Shown piece by piece: positions 16,386 to 24,982 of a DNA stretch of 64,000 bases. The translations under genes and the position numbers were made by a program. The DNA lies in contig NZ_BOOP01000018.1 of NCBI RefSeq assembly GCF_016863295.1, positions 205,396 to 269,395 of the forward strand, written 5' to 3'. Below the pieces are notes generated by a model that was not told the DNA's origin, did not search any database, and saw only the letters and a program-made list of their open reading frames with translations. Source of the DNA: Planotetraspora phitsanulokensis (GTDB lineage Bacteria; Actinomycetota; Actinomycetes; Streptosporangiales; Streptosporangiaceae). The number at the start of each line of letters is the position of its first letter. The first letter of the stretch is position 1.

Positions 16386-17354
16386 TTACCGGCGGTGCGA
16401 GGTGATGTCTCCGTCGCGGCGACGTGGGGTCGCCACCCAGGATGGGAGCCATGTCGTCTCGGGGAGGGGGGCCAGGCTTCCGAAGTGGTTGATGATCGCC
16501 CGTAGTCCTGGGTGCGGATTCGCCCTGGGGAGGATGAGCGAGATCGGGTAGGCGATCGTCGGGTTCACGATCGGGATGCGGCGCAGGTCGTAGCTCGTCG
16601 GCCAGACGTACCGGTCCCGCGAGCCGACGAGCGTGGCCACGTCTGCGGAGTCCGCGAGGGTGTCGAGGAGTACCTCGTTGCCGAAGTTCGGGCCGGCGGC
16701 GTCGACGCGGAGATCGAATTCGGTGGTGAGCTGATCGTAGAACTCGGCCCATTCGCTTCGCGGCGCGATGCCCGGCACCCAGATCCGGTGCCGGCGCAGT
16801 TGGGCCGGCGTCAGTGCTCGTGCGGAGGCGAGTGGATGGCGGGGGCCGACGACGAGTTCCAGCGGAGAGTCGAACGCGCGGATCATCTGTAGGTCGCGCG
16901 GCAGCGCGGCGGGGTCGGTGATCGTGCGGAACGTGGCGTCGACGTCGCCTGCTTGGACGGCGGCGACCGCCGCGCGCGGGTCGTCGACCCTGAGGGTCAC
17001 CACGTCGAGCTCGATTCCGGGATGCGACCGCCAATAGTCGTGCAGGATCACGGCCTGCGCGGATCGGAGGCCGAGAACGTCGATCCGAAGGGCCCGCGAG
17101 CCCGGTCTGATCGCGGTGATGGCGCGATCGACACCCGCGACGATGTCCCGGGCGTGCGGGAGGAACGCCTGTCCGTCGAGCGTGAGCTCGACCCCTCGGG
17201 CGGTGCGGGTGAACAGGCGCACGCCGACTTCGCGCTCGAGGGCGGCGATCCGCTTGGAGACGGCCTGCTGCGTCACGCCGAGCTCGTCCGCCGCCTGTTG
17301 CAGTTGTCCGAGCTCGGCGGCGCGGACGAACGATCGCACCGCCTCGGTATCCAC
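16386..17354 (-). CDS. LysR-family transcriptional regulator
   Basis: 322 residues with an N-terminal LysR HTH (about 1-60, RAAELGQLQQAADELGVTQQAVSKRIAALEREVGVRLF) and a periplasmic-binding-like effector domain (about 88-300). GTG start; TAGGCT (17366-17361, minus strand) lies 6 nt upstream, so probably leaderless. Divergent from an MFS transporter with CCAACTGTTGG between, implying control of the exporter. Confidence 0.88.
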   Translation of the reverse strand: MDTEAVRSFVRAAELGQLQQAADELGVTQQAVSKRIAALEREVGVRLFTRTARGVELTLDGQAFLPHARDIVAGVDRAITAIRPGSRALRIDVLGLRSAQAVILHDYWRSHPGIELDVVTLRVDDPRAAVAAVQAGDVDATFRTITDPAALPRDLQMIRAFDSPLELVVGPRHPLASARALTPAQLRRHRIWVPGIAPRSEWAEFYDQLTTEFDLRVDAAGPNFGNEVLLDTLADSADVATLVGSRDRYVWPTSYDLRRIPIVNPTIAYPISLILPRANPHPGLRAIINHFGSLAPLPETTWLPSWVATPRRRDGDITSHRR

Positions 17355-17373
17355 TGATCCAGCCTATGGGTGC

Positions 17374-17384
17374 CCAACTGTTGG
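17374..17384. promoter_or_regulatory. Palindrome between LysR and MFS genes
   Basis: CCAACTGTTGG, a perfect palindrome around one T, placed 20 bp upstream of the LysR GTG and 93 bp upstream of the MFS ATG. Candidate LysR recognition site. Confidence 0.45.
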
Positions 17385-17476
17385 TTGTGGCGCACCGGGC
17401 AGCCGGTTGTTTGATCGCGCTCCGAGCTGGCTGGTGTGATTCACCGACCTGAACATCGGTTGTCGCAAGGAGTCGC

Positions 17477-18724
17477 ATGCGCGCGCAGTTGGGACGCGGT
17501 TTCGGTTGGCTGTGGTCGGCCTACGCGGTGAGCACTTACGGCACGTGGATCGCTTTCGGAGCGTTCCCGCTGATCGCGGTGCGCGTGCTGCACTCGCCGG
17601 CATTCGCCGTCTCGCTCCTGGAGGCCGCCGGCCTCGCCGTCGCGGCGGTCGTCGCGGTCCCGCTCGGTCCGTGGATAGAACACCGGGCCAAACGCCCGGT
17701 GATGATCGGGATGGACCTGATCCGCTTCCTCGCCATGGCGAGCGTTCCGATCGCGTACCTCCTCGGGCTGCTGTCCTACGGCCAACTCCTCGTCGTCTCG
17801 GTCATCTCGGGAACCGCGAGCATCGTGTTCACCGCCGCCTCCGGCGCGTATCTGAAGCACCTCGTCCGCGGCGATCGTCTCCTTACCGCGAGCGGGAGAT
17901 TCGAAGGCACGACCTGGGTGGCCACCGCGGCAGGACCGCCGCTCGGCGGCGCGCTCATCGGGCTGCTCGGCCCGGTCGTCACCGTTGCGGCGGATGCCCT
18001 CAGCTACCTGCTCTCCGCGCTCGCGGTCCGCCACATCCGCGGAGCCGATGTCGCGGTATTTCGCGACCCTGCGACCAGGTTGCGCGCCGCCGACTTTCTG
18101 GCCGGTTGGCGGTGCATCTTCCACGACCGGGTGATGCGGCGCCTGTTCCTCAACCAGATGACCGTCAACGGCCTGATCATGGCCACCGGCCCGCTCCTGG
18201 CCGTCCTCCTTCTCGGCCAGTACCACTTCCCGGCCTGGCAATACGGTCTCGCCTTCGGCATCCCGGCACTCGGAGGCTTCGTCGGCGCCCGCCTGTCCGC
18301 GCGCTTCGCCTCCCGCTACGGGCGGCACCGCGTCATGATCGTCACCGGCTGGCTGCGCTCGATCTTCCCGCTCGGCCTCGCCTTCACCCGTCCCGGCACC
18401 CCCGGCCTTATCACCGTGATCATCGTGGAGGGCCTGCTGATCGTCTGCATGGGCGTTTTCAACCCCGTCAGCGCGACAGAACGCCTGCAACGCGCTCCCG
18501 CCGATCACACCGCCCAAGTCCTCAGCGCATGGAGCATCAGCAGCAAACTCGCCCAGGCCACCCTCATGGTGATCTGGGGCGTGATCGCGACACTCACCGG
18601 CCCCCTTGCCGCGATCACCATCTCCGGCATCCTCCTGCTCGGCACACCCCTCCTGCTGCCCAGGCAGGCGCACGTGCCCGACCCGGTGGCAGCACCACCG
18701 TTCGAAGACGTCCGATCCGCATGA
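17477..18724 (+). CDS. MFS transporter
   Basis: 415-residue major facilitator with about 12 helices, of the enterobactin/macrolide-exporter-like group (short first loop, FGWLWSAYAVSTYGTWIAFGAFPLIAV). AAGGAG lies 4 nt before the ATG. Divergent from a LysR regulator that probably controls it; substrate unknown. Its TGA overlaps the ATG of an IS481 transposase remnant (ATGA), so the end of the gene marks an old insertion. Confidence 0.85.
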   Translation: MRAQLGRGFGWLWSAYAVSTYGTWIAFGAFPLIAVRVLHSPAFAVSLLEAAGLAVAAVVAVPLGPWIEHRAKRPVMIGMDLIRFLAMASVPIAYLLGLLSYGQLLVVSVISGTASIVFTAASGAYLKHLVRGDRLLTASGRFEGTTWVATAAGPPLGGALIGLLGPVVTVAADALSYLLSALAVRHIRGADVAVFRDPATRLRAADFLAGWRCIFHDRVMRRLFLNQMTVNGLIMATGPLLAVLLLGQYHFPAWQYGLAFGIPALGGFVGARLSARFASRYGRHRVMIVTGWLRSIFPLGLAFTRPGTPGLITVIIVEGLLIVCMGVFNPVSATERLQRAPADHTAQVLSAWSISSKLAQATLMVIWGVIATLTGPLAAITISGILLLGTPLLLPRQAHVPDPVAAPPFEDVRSA

Positions 18725-18886
18725 CTCACCGCAATGCCCCGCTCACACCTGAAGGCAGGCGCCGACTCGTCGAGCGCCGCCAAACAGGTGGAACCTGCAC
18801 TACGACTACCACCGGCCCCACGGCGCACACGGTGGCCAGCCGCCCGCCTCACAACTCGACTCAGGCGTCAATAACGTTCTGACTCC
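18721..18886 (+). pseudogene. IS481-family transposase remnant (internally deleted)
   Basis: Two frames each read as transposase ends. From 18721 the frame gives MTHRNAPLTPEGRRRLVER, the N-terminus typical of IS481 transposases. From 18789, in another frame, it gives WNLHYDYHRPHGAHGGQPPAS, then QLDSGVNNVL, the conserved C-terminal region. Roughly 260 codons of the middle are missing at a junction near 18785-18790. No terminal inverted repeats could be identified. The scar touches the MFS stop on one side and the convergent TetR gene on the other. Confidence 0.75.
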
Positions 18887-18891
18887 GACAC

Positions 18892-19470
18892 CTAGCGCGG
18901 GCAGAGCCCGGCCATGAGCGTCGCGACGAAGCCGGGCGCCGCGTCGCCGGGCCCCAGATCGACGAGGCTGGTGAGAACGGCCCGGTGGAAGCACGCGCCC
19001 ATGAGCATCGCCGCCGCCGCGTCCGGGTCCGCGCCCGTGCCGACCCTGCCGATCTTCTGCTCCTCCCGCAGATACGTCCCCAGCAGCATGATGGGCAGGT
19101 GGGGGCCTCCGCCCGTCTCCGCGAGCATCGCGCGGAAGCTCTCCAGCAGGGACTTCTCCGCGAGCAGGCCCGCGCTCAACGGCAGCGACCTGCGGTAGAA
19201 CGCGATCGCCGCCCGGGCGAACTCCTCCAGGTTCTCCACCACGGTCGCGACGCCGACCTGCCCGCTCAGCCTGACCACGGCGGGCGTCAGCGCCGGCATG
19301 CGCTCGAGCAGCACCGCGAGGAAGAGGTCCTCCTTGCGGCTGAAGTGCTTGTAGAGGAGGGCCTCCGAGCAGCCCGCGGCCCGGGCGATCTCCCGGGTGG
19401 TCGCCCGGGCGAGGCCGAGCTCGTTGATGACCTGATCGGCCGCGGCGACGATGCGGTCGCGAGTGCCCAC
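18892..19470 (-). CDS. TetR-family regulator
   Basis: 192 residues with an N-terminal HTH (about 5-50, RATTREIARAAGCSEALLYKHFSRKEDLF) and a helical effector domain containing Cys160 (MGACFHRAV). GTG start with GGAAGAG upstream. Divergent from an NAD(P)-binding protein; the shared intergenic region holds a perfect 18-bp operator plus a degenerate second copy. Confidence 0.88.
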   Translation of the reverse strand: MGTRDRIVAAADQVINELGLARATTREIARAAGCSEALLYKHFSRKEDLFLAVLLERMPALTPAVVRLSGQVGVATVVENLEEFARAAIAFYRRSLPLSAGLLAEKSLLESFRAMLAETGGGPHLPIMLLGTYLREEQKIGRVGTGADPDAAAAMLMGACFHRAVLTSLVDLGPGDAAPGFVATLMAGLCPR

Positions 19471-19494
19471 GTATCGGCTCTTCCGGTGTTGACG

Positions 19495-19512
19495 GGTGAG
19501 TGAACACTCACC
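19495..19512. promoter_or_regulatory. TetR operator palindrome
   Basis: GGTGAGTGAACACTCACC, perfect 8-bp arms around AA. A second, weaker copy (GTGAGTGAGT facing GCTTACTTAC) lies at about 19522-19541, across the probable promoter of the downstream gene. Confidence 0.75.
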
Positions 19513-19557
19513 ACTATAGAGGTGAGTGAGTGCTTACTTACGACCACTGGAGGAACA

Positions 19558-20193
19558 GTGCGCATCATCGTCTTCGGTGCCACCCGCGGCACTGGACGCC
19601 ACTTCGTACGGCTCGCGCTCGCGAAGGGGCACGAGGTGGTCGCGGTCGCCAGGAGGCCGGAAGCGGTCACCGAGCGGCACCCGAACCTCTCCGTCCGGCA
19701 GGGCGACGTGCTCGCGCCGGAGACGCTCCACGTCAAGGGAGCGGACGCCGTCGTCTTCCTCGCGGGGCCGAGCGAGTCCGGGCCCACGCGGCTCTACTCA
19801 CAGGGAGGCCGCAACGTCATGGACGCCATGGCCGGCCAGCCGGACGGAGAAGGCGTCCGGCGGCTGGTGGTGGTGACCAACGCGCTCGGCGACAACCCGT
19901 CGGCCGCGCCCCTGCAGCGCCTGCTGACCCGGATGGTGCGGGCGACCGTGCTGCGTCACGTCCATCGTGACGCCCGCCTGCTCGAACGGGAGATCCGCGG
20001 CCGCGACCTGGACTGGACGGTGGTCCAGCCCCCGCGCCTGACCGACAGGGCGGCCACGGGCGTCTACCGCACGGCCGTGGGCGACTGCGTCCGGGGCGGG
20101 CTGACCATCTCCAGGGAGGACCTCGCCGACTACGTGCTCGCGGCCGTCACCGCGCCCGAGACGATCAGGGCGACGGTCGGGATCGCGTACTGA
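19558..20193 (+). CDS. NAD(P)-binding protein (NmrA/SDR-like)
   Basis: 211-residue atypical short-chain dehydrogenase of the NAD(P)H-binding (PF13460-like) group. The dinucleotide loop FGATRGTGRHF is at residues 5-15; there is no YxxxK catalytic motif, as usual in this group. The GTG at 19558 is preceded by GGAGG, so I favour it over an upstream ATG at 19522. Divergent from a TetR regulator with a clear operator, suggesting inducible redox sensing or quinone/aldehyde reduction; the substrate is unknown. Confidence 0.83.
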   Translation: MRIIVFGATRGTGRHFVRLALAKGHEVVAVARRPEAVTERHPNLSVRQGDVLAPETLHVKGADAVVFLAGPSESGPTRLYSQGGRNVMDAMAGQPDGEGVRRLVVVTNALGDNPSAAPLQRLLTRMVRATVLRHVHRDARLLEREIRGRDLDWTVVQPPRLTDRAATGVYRTAVGDCVRGGLTISREDLADYVLAAVTAPETIRATVGIAY

Positions 20194-20322
20194 ACGCCGC
20201 TGCTCCGGCGGCCGCGTTCCCGCGGAAGGGCGTCAGGACTACATCCATGCGGTGACATTATGCTCCGGTGACAATCCGCCTTTCGGGTGAGACCTTGGTT
20301 CAGGGCTATCCGAAGGGGCCGC

Positions 20323-22260
20323 ATGAACGCCTGGTCGGTTCCCGGATACCGGGAAGTGCGAGAGCTCGGCGCCGGTGGTGCCGGCAGGGTCGTGCTGGCG
20401 ACCTACTCGACCACCGGGGCCTACGTCGCGATCAAGTATCTGCATGACCGGCTGCGCGGCGACCCGCGTTTCCTGATGGGGTTCCGCCAGGAAGCCCGCA
20501 TCATGGTCGAGCTGAACGACCCCGCCATCGTGCGGCTCTACGAGTACGTCGAGACGCGCGACGGCGCCGCGATCGTCATGGAGCTGGTCGACGGGGTCCC
20601 GCTGCGGCGGATCCTGAGCGAGCACGGCGCGACCAGCCCGGAGGCGGCGCTGGTGGTGCTCAAGGGCTCGCTGACCGGCCTGTCCCTCGCCCACGCGTCC
20701 GGCATCGTGCACCGCGACTACAAGCCGGAGAACGTGCTCGTCCAGGCTGACGGGGCGAGCAAGCTGTCCGACTTCGGCATCGCCACGCCCAGCACGGAGC
20801 CCGGCATGCCCGCGGGCACGCCTCCCTACATGGCGCCCGAGCAGTGGGACGACGGCGCGGTCAGCCCGGCCACCGACGTCTACGCCGCGACCTGCGTGTT
20901 CTTCGAGTGCCTCACCGGGCGCAAGCCGTACCGGGCCGATCACATCGCGCGGCTGCGCCACCTGCACAAGACGGCTCCGATCCCGGCCGAGGAGGTGCCG
21001 AGCGCGGTCCGTGGGCTGGTGTCGCGGGGTCTCGCCAAGAACCCGGCGGACCGGCCGCCGACCGCGGGAACGTTCCTCGGCGAGCTGGAGGACGCCGCGG
21101 TCGCGAGCTACGGACCCGACTGGGAGCAGCGTGGCCGCAGGCGGCTCGCGGAGCTGGCCACCCTCCTCGCTCTGGCGTTCCCCCTGGCCAAGCCGGCCGA
21201 GCCGGTCGAAGTGGCCACCTCGGTCGCCCGGACGGTGCTGACCGGCAGGCTCCGCTCGTTCGTGCCCCGGTTCGCCCTCGGCGGCGCTGTGCTGTCCGCG
21301 GTGGTCGTGGCCGCCCTCATCGCGGCGAACCGGCAGACCCCGGTGGCCGACGACTCGCCGATCGTGCCTCCCGTGCACGCGGAGGACGCCGGGCCGTCCG
21401 CCGAACCATCGGCGACCACGTCATCTTCGCCGTCTCCGTCGCCGTCCCGCTCTCCGTCCCGCTCTCCCTCGCCCACCGGAACCGGCGCCTCGCCGGGCGA
21501 TCCGCCGGCCGGCGCCCCCTCCGGCTCCACGTCCGCCTCTCCCACCGGGCAGCCGTCCTCACCGGGCGCCACGCCCCCGGGCACGCCGAAACCGGTGCGG
21601 CCAGAGGTGACGCGCCTCGGCATCACCGGATTCGACGGGCAGTCGGCGACGGTCCACGTGCGGGCGGCCAACGACAAGAAGGTCACGCTGACGGTCCGCT
21701 TCCTCGAGGGCACGGGGCCGGACGACCTCAAGCCCCTGCCCCCGCAGGTCATCCCCCTGGCGGGCGCGACCTCATATGACACGGGAGTGCAGCAGGCCTT
21801 CCCGACCCCCGAGTGCGACACGACCGTCTACCGCCGGGTGGAGGCCGGGACCTCTCCCGCGGCGCCGGGCGGCACGCAGACGGATTCGGTGCGCGTCACA
21901 GGGGCGCCCTGTCCTCCTCCCCCGGTGGACAGCGTCAAGATCTCCGACTGGGACGGCACGGAGGTCGACGCCGACATCAGCACCGGCGGCCCCGGCCCCG
22001 TCCGCGTGACCGTCCAGTTCGGCCGGAACGGCGAAGTCGTCGACACGGTGACGCGGACGCTGCACGGGCGGACGGCCTACTCCTTCAGCGCGAGCGCCGA
22101 CCTCGGCCCGGCCGACTGCCGGCGGAAGGTGACGGAGTACACCGCGGTGATCACGACCGAGCCGGGCGCCGCGAACGGCGCGCAACGCGCGTCGATCCGG
22201 AAGGTGTGCGTTCAGGAGTCCGGCCCGCCGACCAGGGGCGAGCCCGGCCTCCCGGCGTGA
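20323..22260 (+). CDS. Receptor-type Ser/Thr protein kinase (PASTA-less)
   Basis: 645 residues. The N-terminal kinase domain (about 8-260) has the glycine loop LGAGGAG, Lys38 (VAIKYL), catalytic HRDYKPEN (Asp132), DFG (150-152) and GTPPYMAPEQ. A single transmembrane helix (about 318-336) leads to a Ser/Pro-rich stalk (about 360-435) and an extracellular part of two related beta-type repeats, each ending in paired cysteines. There are no PASTA domains, so the sensor differs from PknB. The ATG at 20323 follows AAGGGG. It stands alone, and its ligand is unknown. Confidence 0.9.
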   Translation: MNAWSVPGYREVRELGAGGAGRVVLATYSTTGAYVAIKYLHDRLRGDPRFLMGFRQEARIMVELNDPAIVRLYEYVETRDGAAIVMELVDGVPLRRILSEHGATSPEAALVVLKGSLTGLSLAHASGIVHRDYKPENVLVQADGASKLSDFGIATPSTEPGMPAGTPPYMAPEQWDDGAVSPATDVYAATCVFFECLTGRKPYRADHIARLRHLHKTAPIPAEEVPSAVRGLVSRGLAKNPADRPPTAGTFLGELEDAAVASYGPDWEQRGRRRLAELATLLALAFPLAKPAEPVEVATSVARTVLTGRLRSFVPRFALGGAVLSAVVVAALIAANRQTPVADDSPIVPPVHAEDAGPSAEPSATTSSSPSPSPSRSPSRSPSPTGTGASPGDPPAGAPSGSTSASPTGQPSSPGATPPGTPKPVRPEVTRLGITGFDGQSATVHVRAANDKKVTLTVRFLEGTGPDDLKPLPPQVIPLAGATSYDTGVQQAFPTPECDTTVYRRVEAGTSPAAPGGTQTDSVRVTGAPCPPPPVDSVKISDWDGTEVDADISTGGPGPVRVTVQFGRNGEVVDTVTRTLHGRTAYSFSASADLGPADCRRKVTEYTAVITTEPGAANGAQRASIRKVCVQESGPPTRGEPGLPA

Positions 22261-22290
22261 TCACACCAACGCGCCCGCGCCCGCGCCCGC

Positions 22291-22971
22291 CTAGGCGGGC
22301 GGCGCCGTCCTCGTCGGCGGCGGCCCGGTCACCGGCGCCGGCTCCTCACCGGGCTCGGCCGGTCGAATCCACATCTGCGGGGTGACGAACAGTCCCGTCG
22401 CCTCGACCAGCGGCGTGCCGTCGGGAAGGGCGATCGAACCGTCCGCCCACGTCTTGCGTCCTTCGCTGCGGGTGACCGCGGCCGTGGCCACGACCCGCTC
22501 GCCGTACGGCACCCGCCTCTTGTAGCGAATGGTCAGCGTGCCCGTCACGCCCCCTCGGCCGGAGGCGGCCACGGCGTCCCCCAGCAGGTGATCGAGGATC
22601 ATCGCGCTGACGCCGCCGTGCACCCCGCTGGGCGGACCCTCGTGGGCGGGTCTGAAGTTCACATCCGCGCGGGAGCCGCCCTCCAGCGAGCGCTCGACCT
22701 CCAGGGGCAGGGCATGGGGGTTGCACGCGCCGGTGACGGCGTTGCCGAGATGCCGGAACGTTCCGTCAGGGGCGAACTCGTGCGGCAACGGGGTGTCGCG
22801 CCGGACAGCCCGGAGACGCTCGGTGATGGCCACGAGCTCGGCGGTCACGGCCGCGATCTCGGTCTCGTCCACGTCGGTCAGCACGACCGCGTCCATCAGT
22901 TCCCTGGTCTGCTGGGACAACACCGCCAGGGCCGCCAGTTGCGCTTCCCCATTGGCGAGTTCGATCGTCAT
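22291..22971 (-). CDS. PaaI-family thioesterase (hotdog fold)
   Basis: 226 residues. A helical N-terminal extension (about 95 residues) precedes a single hotdog domain with the catalytic-loop motif GVHGGVSAMILDHLLG. It should hydrolyse an acyl-CoA. On the minus strand TAGAAT stands 7 nt before the ATG, so the mRNA is probably leaderless. A KstR-like palindrome overlaps that promoter, suggesting repression linked to steroid or fatty acyl-CoA catabolism (inference). Confidence 0.85.
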   Translation of the reverse strand: MTIELANGEAQLAALAVLSQQTRELMDAVVLTDVDETEIAAVTAELVAITERLRAVRRDTPLPHEFAPDGTFRHLGNAVTGACNPHALPLEVERSLEGGSRADVNFRPAHEGPPSGVHGGVSAMILDHLLGDAVAASGRGGVTGTLTIRYKRRVPYGERVVATAAVTRSEGRKTWADGSIALPDGTPLVEATGLFVTPQMWIRPAEPGEEPAPVTGPPPTRTAPPA

Positions 22972-22981
22972 GGCGCCGATT

Positions 22982-22997
22982 CTAGAACATGTTCTAG
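22982..22997. promoter_or_regulatory. KstR-like operator
   Basis: CTAGAACATGTTCTAG, a perfect 16-bp palindrome containing TAGAACATGTTCTA. This matches the published core TNNAACNNGTTNNA recognised by KstR in actinobacteria. It overlaps the -10 box of the PaaI thioesterase gene. Confidence 0.65.
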
Positions 22998-23124
22998 CTC
23001 TACCTGGCCGGTTTGTTCATGTTTAGGTAGATAAATTTGACTTTGTCTAGATATAGCCCGTTTTGCGAAGGTAGCCTCCCACGTCACCGGAATTCCCTCG
23101 CAGAACGGCAGGCCCATCCTTCGC

Positions 23125-24879
23125 ATGAACAGCCCCGAGATGAAGAAACTCCTCCACCTCCTGCAGTCCCAGGTCGGATACAGCGAGCACGCGGGCGGGT
23201 CCACCAAGTTCGGGCACTGGTACAACACCGTCGAGAACGACGCCGAATACACCAGCCAGCCGTGGTGCGACATGTTCCTGTCATGGGGTGCGCACAAGCT
23301 CGGCTACGCCCACTGGTTCGGGCAGTTCGCCTACACGGTCAGCCACGCGCGGTGGTTCAAGCAGCACCATGCCTGGGGATCCGTCCCGGTACCCGGTGCC
23401 GTCGTCTTCTTCGACTGGTCCGGGACGGGCACGATCGACGGCATCGACCACGTGGGCATCGTCGCCTCCGTCGACGGAAAGAAGATCCACACCATCGAGG
23501 GCAACACCGGCGGCGGGCAGGTGCGCGCGCAGGTGCGCGACCAGAGCTCGGTCGTGGGCTACGGGTACCCGGAGAAGATCAGGGCACTCCAGGAGCGGAA
23601 GGTCGAGGCGGAGGGGCGGGCCACCGCCGCCGCGACCGCCCACCAGACGATGTCACTGCCTCCGGCCACACCCCGGCCCGCCGAGGCGCCCGCCCCCGCG
23701 GCCGCGCCGCACCACCTGTCGCGCGCGAGCCAGGCGACGTTCATCGGGACCGCGTCCTCCGCGCCCGCATCTCCCACTCTGACCGTGGAGACCCTGGCGG
23801 GCAGCGCGTCGGCGACCGTACGGGCCGCGGTCGCAGGCACCTCGCCCGGCATGTGGACGGCCGCCCACAGCGATCCGGACGCCAAGACGGTGTCCCGCAC
23901 GAATTCACACCCGGTGTCGCACACGGTGCCCGCCATCACCACGTACGAGCCGGCGACGACCAGAACCGTCGCCGATTTTCAGCCGCTCCCGAGCATCCCG
24001 CCGCAGCTCGGCGACACGGCGGTCATCACGCCGCTGCTCGTCGCCGTGCTGGCCGCCGCCTACTTCAAGGTCCGGCGAGGTTCCGTACGGCATGCCGTGG
24101 CCGACGGGGACGCGCAGGCGATCCTCGAGTCACCGGCCCCGAGCCGTGCACCGGGGCACGGGACGTCAGGAGAGCCGGGCGGATGGTTCACCCCCGTCCG
24201 GATGAACACCGTCGCCGACCGCGCGGACAGGCCCGGACCTCCGCCATGGCCGTCGATGCCCGTGGACCGCCCGGGCACGGCCTTCCCGCCGCCGAAATCG
24301 CATCCGGCCGACGTATTTCCGGGCCACGCGTCCCCTGCCGACGGAGACTCAGCGAACGGGGACTCAGCGAACGGGGACTCAGCCGACGCGTTCCCTACGG
24401 ACGTGTTTCCGGCCGACGCGTATGCGGCCGAGGCATATGCGGTCGCATCGGCCGCCCCTCCACACGCGGATCCCCTCTACTTCATGCCCGACCGGCGCCC
24501 CACGCCCGAGCAGCCTGATCCGAGCGACACCCCGGAGCCGCCGTCGCACCCCAGGCCGAGCCTCTACCAGGGCAGCGACGGTTTGGCCGACGCGCTCGAA
24601 ACCTTCTGGAGCACGAACCTGCACGAGGAGCACACCGGTGGTCCCGCCGCCCCGATCCCGGACGGCCGGCCCGCCCCGACCGGGCCGTCGGTGCCGGTCG
24701 AGCAGCGGGCATCCGCCGACGAGAACAGGCCGGCCGTGTGGGAAGAGCCTCGCGCGCGATGGGCGACGGACAGGTCGCCGGCGGCGTCCGAGCAGCCCCC
24801 GCCAGAGGAGCGGCCCAAGCCAGAGAAGCAGCCCGCACCTCAACGCCGCACCAAGGGCGGGCGTCACCGCAAGTCCTGA
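23125..24879 (+). CDS. CHAP-domain membrane protein
   Basis: 584 residues. The N-terminal CHAP domain (about 10-150) has Cys48 (SQPWCDMF), His109 (IDHVGIV) and Glu125/Asn127 (TIEGNTGGG); these are amidase/peptidase domains acting on peptidoglycan. An Ala/Pro-rich region (165-295) and one hydrophobic helix (about 297-314, followed by KVRRGSVRH) follow. The long acidic-to-basic C-tail contains GDSAN repeats and ends in KGGRHRKS. No N-terminal signal peptide is visible, and no SD precedes the ATG. The positive-inside rule places the CHAP domain outside by a reverse signal anchor, which is unusual. Confidence 0.8.
   Translation: MNSPEMKKLLHLLQSQVGYSEHAGGSTKFGHWYNTVENDAEYTSQPWCDMFLSWGAHKLGYAHWFGQFAYTVSHARWFKQHHAWGSVPVPGAVVFFDWSGTGTIDGIDHVGIVASVDGKKIHTIEGNTGGGQVRAQVRDQSSVVGYGYPEKIRALQERKVEAEGRATAAATAHQTMSLPPATPRPAEAPAPAAAPHHLSRASQATFIGTASSAPASPTLTVETLAGSASATVRAAVAGTSPGMWTAAHSDPDAKTVSRTNSHPVSHTVPAITTYEPATTRTVADFQPLPSIPPQLGDTAVITPLLVAVLAAAYFKVRRGSVRHAVADGDAQAILESPAPSRAPGHGTSGEPGGWFTPVRMNTVADRADRPGPPPWPSMPVDRPGTAFPPPKSHPADVFPGHASPADGDSANGDSANGDSADAFPTDVFPADAYAAEAYAVASAAPPHADPLYFMPDRRPTPEQPDPSDTPEPPSHPRPSLYQGSDGLADALETFWSTNLHEEHTGGPAAPIPDGRPAPTGPSVPVEQRASADENRPAVWEEPRARWATDRSPAASEQPPPEERPKPEKQPAPQRRTKGGRHRKS
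24343..24387 (+). repeat. 15-bp tandem repeat in the CHAP gene
   Basis: Three consecutive units of GGRGACTCAGCGAAC (third unit diverged to GGGGACTCAGCCGAC), encoding GDSAN-GDSAN-GDSAD in the C-terminal tail. In-frame, so copy number could vary without frameshift. Confidence 0.85.
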
Positions 24880-24982
24880 CCTCTCGCTCCGCCCGAGCCG
24901 TCCCTCGCGACTCCGTCCCATCGCCGAGCCGACCCTCCGTGAGCCGACCCGTCACCGGCCGGCGCGAAGGGCGGTCCGGCGG

